NCBI GenBank assembly: GCA_963930775.1 | Contig: OZ005698.1 | Location: 5,710,501 to 5,774,500, forward strand | Direction of reading: 5' to 3' | DNA from: Cliona cf. orientalis | Lineage: Eukaryota > Porifera > Demospongiae > Clionaida > Clionaidae | Length of the DNA: 64,000 bases | In this document: positions 57,180 through 64,000 of the stretch, one piece after another | Layout of the letters: every line of letters begins with the position of its first letter | Position numbering within the stretch: the first letter of the stretch is position 1 | The notes under the pieces: model-generated | Database searches by the model: none | What the model saw: only the letters and a program-made list of their open reading frames with translations | What the model was told of the DNA's origin: nothing | Position numbers and translations under genes: made by a program

Positions 57180-60100
57180 GTAAGGTATATTAACTTCTAT
57201 ATGTATACTATTATTATGAGTAGAATTAACCATTGTACCTACATGTACCTGTTTTGTGTGCTATAGCCTAAACATCCAACTAGAGTGCATGTGTGGGCAG
57301 AGATCAGCAAGAGAGGACATGCAGGAATATGTGTTTTTAGTTACTATACCATAACCCTCACACATGCGCCAAGGCTTACACTGTAATCAGATTTGCGTTT
57401 AATAGGGCAAAGCCTTAAACTAAATGTTGATTCTATAGTACTTATTGAACATTAGTAAACATTGACATGTGGTCATCCAGCTGTCGCAGTTGTCAATTGT
57501 ACAAAGGCGAGAATGACAAACGTTGACAGTCAGAAATGGCTATGAACGTAGCTATGTGGCCCAGCAAGCAAGCACGGTGTCCATCACATTTTCGTATACT
57601 CAATCTACGAGCCTCCAACAATCGATGGCGATCGAGATTCTTACGTTGGTTGACAGTTGGCGACAAGACGCACTGAAACTGACAGTGAGCAAGCACATAA
57701 CTTCGATTCCATCATTGGCGATCAACAAATATTAGGTGATCGTTGATCACGATCAACAAAAACGAATGCTCACAGATTGGTGACTGACAAAACAAACACA
57801 GCCATGTAACGAATCAGTGAGCAAACACACTTACTGCTTGCAAGCTGTCAGGTATTTAACAAAGTGTCACTGAAATTACCGTGGTACCACACGTGAAACT
57901 CACCGATTCTCACACTCGAAGGTAGTCATCTTGTCGCGGTCAACAGCGAGAATGGGCATGGCTATGCGGGAAACTACAGTCATGCATGAATTAACACAGT
58001 GACCATGAAAATACACGGTCTTTTTCACCCGGGTATTGATTTTAGGCAATGAGCGAATGAGCTAGCTTTGATATTGATATGTCAGCAAAACATGCCCAAC
58101 AAATTAATTGCTCACTCGCGCGTGCGAAACAGAACAGTGAACGGGATGGAATAGATGTTATACAAACAGAATGGAAACACTACCGTTTATTCGACTCCTA
58201 CTATACATATATTATTATGATGGATGCAGAGTGTATACACATGTACGTTGGCTTAAGTCATTAATACATAACATGACTACTCTGGGATACATTTGAAATT
58301 TAATGTTCCATGTGGGCGCTTCATGTTTCTCCCCTTTCCCTCTGCCTTTTCATTACAGAATAGATCAGCAGAAAGGTAAACATTACCCGCGGAAGAGCCG
58401 CAGGCCATGCACACGCGGCCTGATGTCAGTTTACCCACAGGTGCGGCCTCTGCAGGCAACCCACAATGACACTCTTGTGTGGATATTTAACGGTTGCATG
58501 CAGGTCGCGGGATGCACACAGAGAGCCTATGGGAAACATTTATCTTTTCTCTGGTGTGCACTGTATCACTATGCACTCCCACCACCACACGTTGTATATA
58601 CATGTACTTTAAGGGGTGGGTACAGGAGGGGAATATGCTGTATGAAGCATGAAAGCCAAAACATTTATATTTGGGGTTGGGGGACTTCTCACTATCTCCC
58701 ACACTACCCAAACTCCAAATATGTAGATGGCGCTATGATTCTCCTGACTAATCAGATCACAGCATTTGTTACAAGTACGGTCTAAACAATAACAGGGGTC
58801 ACAAATTTGTACCAACCTCTTGATTCTCTGATGATTTAGGAGGGTCAATTAGTTGCTTGAGTATTTCAAAATGGATTCCCTCGTTCACGACCTTGAGAGA
58901 AAACTTGTCAGAAATCTTTGCGAGGGTCCGAAGAAGAAGTTGCCAGTAGCATAGGCACTTAAGTTCATGGTGATTACTAAGTGCTGTAAGTAAAAGTACA
59001 TATAAATCACATGTACATTGTACATGTATATAAATGGTGGCAGTACCAGGGTCATATGCCCCCCTTCTTCCAGAATCATGCTTATCAACACTACCTTACT
59101 TAATCATATGCAAATTAAAAAAAAATCAACTCTGACCTTATGGTAAAACTATATACAGGAAATGAATTTCTTACATTACAAGATAATTTGTGTACATTTC
59201 TGCATAAGCTCAGTGCAGTTACGTAGGACAGTCACCATTTGTTGCACGCGTGTCCAACTACGAGCCAGTACTGCATTTAGGATTTTGTCCAGGGAGAGGG
59301 AGGGGGGGGGCATAATAGCTGTTTATGTATCCCATGGGGTCAACAACCCAGGGTTCTCCCCAGGAAAATCTTAAGGCAGAGCGGGTGGGCGTGGTTTGAG
59401 TGGGGTTTATGACCACATCAATCATTTTGGTTACCACATCAAAGAAATATGGATATTGATTATTGAAGGCATAGGGGACCGCTATGCTGAAAGGGCCTGG
59501 GGAGAACACTGCAACCAATTGTATAATAATATGTTATACCATAATCTGGGGGAGGGGGGGTGGCATACAAGTCACGGCAGAAATGCCACTTTTGGCCTCA
59601 AAAACGTTGTTCCAAATTCTTGTCAGACTCCTAACGTTCCTTTAACTCTCTGTTTTTGCCATCAAATGATTCTTTGCCAAGGTTTGAGCTATTCTATTGG
59701 AGTAATTGTTGGTTTAGTTTGTTGATCAGCTGTTACATGCAAAAACATCAGCTGCCAAACCAACTATTTTTGTCATTTCAATGGCTAATTCTTCATCTAT
59801 AGCACTTATCCACTACCACTCCAACAAAAACTTAGAATACCTTTAGTATTGTATTTGTGCTGGTTAAGGTCAGGATATAAGTAGCTGGCAAGCTTGGTTT
59901 TTTCGTTTGGAGGGCGTGATTTTAGAAGCTCCTCCTACTTATTTGGTGTACTGTTTGCAGTTAGATTAGCATTAAGAGATAGCACTTAAATTGAACTTTC
60001 ATACGAGTACCATAAAGAGAGCACTGCATGTTTTAATACTTCTAGAATGAGCGCACAATCTCGGCTAAAAACAGCCAAATTTTTTACTAGTGACATGCCT

Positions 60101-60517
60101 TAACTGCACTGAGCCACCTCCATTGTTTGTAATATTTATAGTAGTTTAAACATGGTTAAACAAATGCCATTTCTGGCAACTTTGTTGAGGTGTGAACACC
60201 TTCAGATAAGGCCTCTAGTGGATAGCAAGACAAGCATTGGAATAAACATCTACACAGCCAAAATGTACCAGATAGGATTCACTACAAGAAACTATCTTCA
60301 GTTTATAGATCACTACATTCATATAAATCAACTATATGTACAACCAGGAGCTTATGAGCGCCGCGTAGCGGCGCGATGGAGCGTCTTACTCAGGGTTCTT
60401 CCGTGTTTTACGTTTCGTAAACCACCACAATGATGATCCTTCCATATATGGAAGTCCGAGAAATTCTTTGCGGCCGCGAGGGGTGTATCATAAGTGGCTG
60501 TGAATAACATTAACATT
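57180..60517. other. Long stretch without a supported gene
   Basis: Many short open frames on both strands overlap one another, with no domain match. It includes poly-G patches near 59299 and 59550, and GATCAAC...GTTGATC repeats near 57718-57760. I see nothing else. Base composition is moderately AT-rich. Confidence 0.35.
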
Positions 60518-60537
60518 GCGCTAGCGCGCGCTAGCGC
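60518..60537. repeat. GCGCTAGC-type perfect palindrome
   Basis: GCGCTAGCGCGCGCTAGCGC is a perfect 20 bp palindrome, 67 bp before the ATG of the next gene. A GCGCCGC GTA GCGGCGC hairpin is at 60358-60374. The CG-rich patch stands out from the AT-rich surroundings. Confidence 0.7.
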
Positions 60538-60604
60538 TAATATACGTATGTACACATGATACGCGCGCAAACGCAGACTCAGCACTGTTCCCGATCCCAC
60601 ACGA

Positions 60605-62001
60605 ATGATGCCCAAGACGAAGAGACTAACCGTGCGTGAGCTAAGAAGCATAGCACAAGAGCTAAAAAATGCCGATCTCGATGTTGTTCAGCAGGTGGTG
60701 ATAAGAGAAGTACAAAAAGAGCAGCATGTTCACTTCTTTCAAGATAGAAAAGCGTTGTGGTGCTACTTAATTGGAAATTCTTGTGTAGCCTTTCGAGAAC
60801 TTCTTAAAGATGGGATCGACAAATTCTGCTTTCTGTATGTGGATCAATGTTCCAAGGGTGCTGACAGACACTTACGACTGTTCCTTGCCTGGAATAATTA
60901 TAGTGCCACTTACGCTGTTGCGTCCATGAGTACACCAACTAGCTCTAGGCGATGGAGTAGACTAGTCAGTGGATATGCTGGTGCTGTTTCAGATGACTGC
61001 AGGAGTGCTATTATGTCAGTTGTATTTTCATCATTGTTTACTTTCATTGTTCGTCAGCGAGATTTGATTTTAGATAACTTGAGAAGTAGGTGTGAATCTG
61101 CCATTTGTAAAGAACCAGGTGCACCTGTAACTTCAGATGATGATGTATCTCTGTACCGTTTGTTTGGGTTCAGTCTTCACGTTTCTATCCAATTCCGTAG
61201 CCGTAGTTGTTGGAGTCGATCAAGAGTGGCGAAGCGATACACACTTGAAAAGAAACAGAAACTTAGGAAGCAGCTGTCGATGTTGAAGGTCTTGGTTGAA
61301 TCTGATAAGACAGTCATTCCGGCAATACTGAAGAAACAGGACCGAGGACGGATGAAGTTTCCACATCGTCTTCTATTACCATTTTGTCGTGCATGTTCTG
61401 TGAAGATAAAATCAACACTGAATATGCAGGCTCTTCTGAAGGACGGTCACAAGATATCCAAGGTAATATTATATTATACATACACAAGTATGAGCATAGA
61501 CGGTTTTCTGTACATCCCCCCTTCAGAGTTTGTAAGGGTTGCATAATGCAACATGTACACAATTGAGCAGCCAACATCCATGATTTTCAAAGTAATCCAA
61601 CAATGCTAGAGACTTCTATTTTCCCCCTCTTCAAAAAATTTCTATAAACCCCCAATAATTTTATATTGTAAGTATACATACATAATTATTTGTTCTTACA
61701 TTTCATGCAGGAAACCAAGGATGCTGCTTTAAACGATCGCTGCTTGTGTGAAGACTTTATTAAGATATGTGAAGATTTAAAAGGACATTCAATACATGAA
61801 GTTGACTGCCCTAAACCACTTATTCAGGAGCTATTTTCGGAGATATTGTCTCGAGTAATCAACACAATGATGAATTCCCTACTCCAATGTGCTGCTATGG
61901 TGACTCGGATCCAAGCAAACAAAGGTGTTGATGCAGATGTGGCATTGAGGGACAAGTTAAAGGTGTATGCAGCTGAGAAAGAATCATGTATTAAATTATA
62001 G
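60605..62001 (+). CDS. Two-exon protein of unknown function, convergent with the P-like transposase
   Basis: Exon 1 is 60605-61462, exon 2 is 61711-62001. They join in phase 0 at AAG|GTAATA ... ATGCAG|GAAACC and give 382 residues. AATAAA follows the stop closely (near 62011). The protein has no cysteine-rich or catalytic motif that I recognise. It begins MPKTKRLTVRELRSIAQELK, is basic between about residues 200 and 265, and ends in a helical, Leu- and Val-rich domain (exon 2). It is tail-to-tail with the transposase gene (67 bp between stops). The intact frame argues for selection or youth. Whether it is an accessory protein of the element or an unrelated host gene is unknown. Confidence 0.6.
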
Positions 62002-62068
62002 TATTATCCAATAAAGTTATTGTTAATGCAATAATAATGCCAATACTATTGTGTTTCCAAGTTTTTAA

Positions 62069-63917
62069 CTATTTTGACTTTTTAAGCTTGTGTTGGCGTA
62101 CAAACAATGGTGCATCTCGGTAGTCATCTCCTTTATATTTTCCAGCCACTCCACCTTTGATGAGAATTGATGCCCTAGCAGACGCATAGTTTGTAGACAT
62201 TAGGTTCCCACCACTTGCATATTTTAGTTGGCTGAAAAGTGTTTCTACTGCACTCCCACTCAGACGAATGGGGTGAATAGTGTAACCTGGGTGTTCCTTG
62301 AGAAACTGTTCACAGAAACCAACAAACCCATAGTACATGAATCGAAGCAAATCCCATGTTTGCCATGACAGGAACATGCGCCCAGATGTTTCAGAAAGGG
62401 AGTACCCTGTGGTGTGTGTATCAGTGTAAATGAGTTACACACACAGTGTAAACTGAATATTCAGTAGTGTTAATTGGTGCTAACTGCATAACTGTGTTAC
62501 AATATACCTTCTTCTACTACTATATCTGCCCACTCTGAAAAAAATCTGAAGCCATCCTTGACAGAGGCTAAGAGAGGGCTGTTTACAGCCTTGATGAAGC
62601 CCTTCTTTTCCAAAATTCCTCTCTCAAACATTTTCTGGCAAGCTTTGAGGTAGAGAACAACATTCTGAACACTGACACTATCCACAGGAGCAGGAGTTTG
62701 AGTAGCATACTCTTCCAGTTCTGTTAAAACATACTCTTGCTATAAACATGTATTGTGTGCAAATATGTTTGTGGTATGAATATTATGTGACTGTGTGGGC
62801 CTTTTGTGTATGTACTATATTATAATATTATGTGAATGCCATGAGAGAGAGCTTACTTGCATGATCTTGGCTGGCTTGACATTTAATCTGGTCCAGGAAT
62901 CACGGTGAACGAAGTTTTCTTTCAAGCCTGGAACCCTAGCCAACTGACCACTCTGGATTCTCTGTATCTCTCTCCTCAGCATTGCCTCTATAGCCTCCCA
63001 GCCAAACACTGTTCCCTTCCTCCCTAGCCTGAAGCGGTTTGGCTTGGTTCCATCCACCCTTGAATGATGCAAAGCAGAGATCATTGACTTGAGCTGCATA
63101 CATGTGCATGGGCAATGATTTGACATTCATAATGCATTCATTAAATTTTGACACTTACCTGGTGTGATGGACAAATTATTATGAACACTTTGTCACCGGA
63201 AAAAGGATTTGTGAAGCTACTTGGAATGGCATGCTTATCTGCTAGTGTTTCATCGTATCCCAATGAACCCTGTCTCCCTACGAGCGTCTTCAACAAGGTG
63301 AGGTTGGAGGATGCCCCATCACAAATCACAGTAGTGACCTACAATAAAACATGCTAAAGATTAATAGTAATAATATTATTATTGAGTGTCACACACCTTG
63401 AATCCATAAGCGTGGAACTTCCTCATGGCATCCATTAAGCACGAAAGGGTGAAGCTTGCTGTCATGCTACCACTGCTGGTGTAGTATGGTCCAATGATGT
63501 CACAGTTAGAGGTATGGTCCCTCCACATGGTCTGCATGATGTAGTCCGTTCGGGGTAGCTTTGCATCCTTATCAATGAACTTGTAGACGTCTGTCATGGA
63601 AGCCATCTCATCACTTGTCATTGCATATCCGATCAAAGAGTTGTCTCGACTATTCCACTGCAGTTTTGCTGTAACCTTCACCTCATCGAATATCAGAGAC
63701 CCTTCACCGAGTGGAACTAATCGCCTTTTCTCTTTTGCTTCCTTCTGTCTCTGCTGATAGATCTCACTCTCGTCCTTCAAGCGTGTCTCAATTTCTCCAG
63801 TTTTCTCCATATATGTGGACTTGTACTGTTGGAGAACTGATATTGATGGCAACTGTAGCAATCGAAAGCTTCGAAGGGAGTTGTAAGCTGCTGGACTCCT
63901 TGCATAAACAGCAAGAG
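62069..63917 (-). CDS. P-element/THAP9-like transposase, exons (5' end outside the window)
   Basis: Five exons, 63917-63397, 63338-63159, 63093-62857, 62739-62508 and 62406-62069, all join in phase at GT-AG sites and end in KKSK and a stop. The open frame continues upstream beyond 63917 only by a split codon, so more exons lie off the window. Exon 1 has LPSISVLQQY, then FDEVKVTAKLQWNS, the first acidic block of P-type transposases. Exon 2 has VICDGASSNLTLLK and FTNPFSGDKVFIIICPSHQ. The last exon has RLSGSAVETLFSQLKYASGG, the typical C-terminal block. There are no stops or frameshifts. The THAP zinc finger, if present, is off the window. Possible role: transposition or a domesticated relative. 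Confidence 0.75.
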
Positions 63918-64000
63918 CTATATATGAAATTGTTGATATGCATGTGAATGTGCAATCACACATTATAATTCACGCCAGCATTATTATGACATTCTGGCTA

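Noticed and set aside
58303-58785. 160-codon plus-strand ORF
   Set aside because: Low-complexity and cysteine/tyrosine-rich from AT-rich DNA, no domain, and competing frames on the other strand.
1-64000. CRISPR array or bacterial operon structure
   Set aside because: Repeats lack regular spacing, genes have introns, and all families are eukaryotic. No such array exists here.

Overview
This window is eukaryotic nuclear DNA and most likely comes from a demosponge. It is AT-rich, with genes split by short GT-AG introns, and it is crowded with short inverted-repeat elements and decayed transposons. The protein types point to an early-branching animal: a DEAH helicase fused to a RING-IBR-RING ubiquitin ligase, an astacin protease, a TDP-43 N-terminal-like domain, and Tigger/pogo-like, hAT-like, P-element-like and tnp2-like transposases. 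The species is inferred; nothing in the sequence names it.

Layout. 1-8.2 kb has no confident gene. It holds an inverted composite repeat, a 0.9 kb repeat present twice and several inverted-repeat elements. 8.25-14.5 kb is one giant exon (2,086 codons) of the DEAH-RBR gene, bracketed by two inverted copies of one MITE. 14.5-20.4 kb is repeats plus a decayed LINE on the minus strand. 20.7-22.1 kb is a broken astacin gene. 23.3-27.1 kb is a minus-strand gene of at least three exons, with TPR-like and HNH-like regions. 27.4-35 kb is repeats, a dead LINE sitting inside a composite repeat, and a hAT relic. 35.4-36.5 kb carries exons of a ParB-like protein. 36.9-42 kb is a LINE relic with a nested Tigger fragment, then a badly decayed large transposon ORF.

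42.5-48.7 kb holds a divergent pair: an intact 1,026-residue tnp2-like transposase on the minus strand and a seven-exon gene on the plus strand whose first exon resembles the TDP-43 oligomerisation domain. 48.7-60.6 kb is repeats, a broken Tigger-like transposase with a C-terminal PHD finger, and a few small exons. 60.6-64 kb is a tail-to-tail pair: an unrecognised two-exon gene and a P-element/THAP9-like transposase gene that leaves the window.

Most likely host genes are the DEAH-RBR, HNH-like, TDP-43N-like and astacin loci; much of the rest is mobile DNA. Two recently active-looking loci (tnp2-like and P-like) each lie beside an intact partner gene, and those pairs are the best places to look for something new. 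Exon joins given here were read by eye from splice sites and reading phase, without transcript support.
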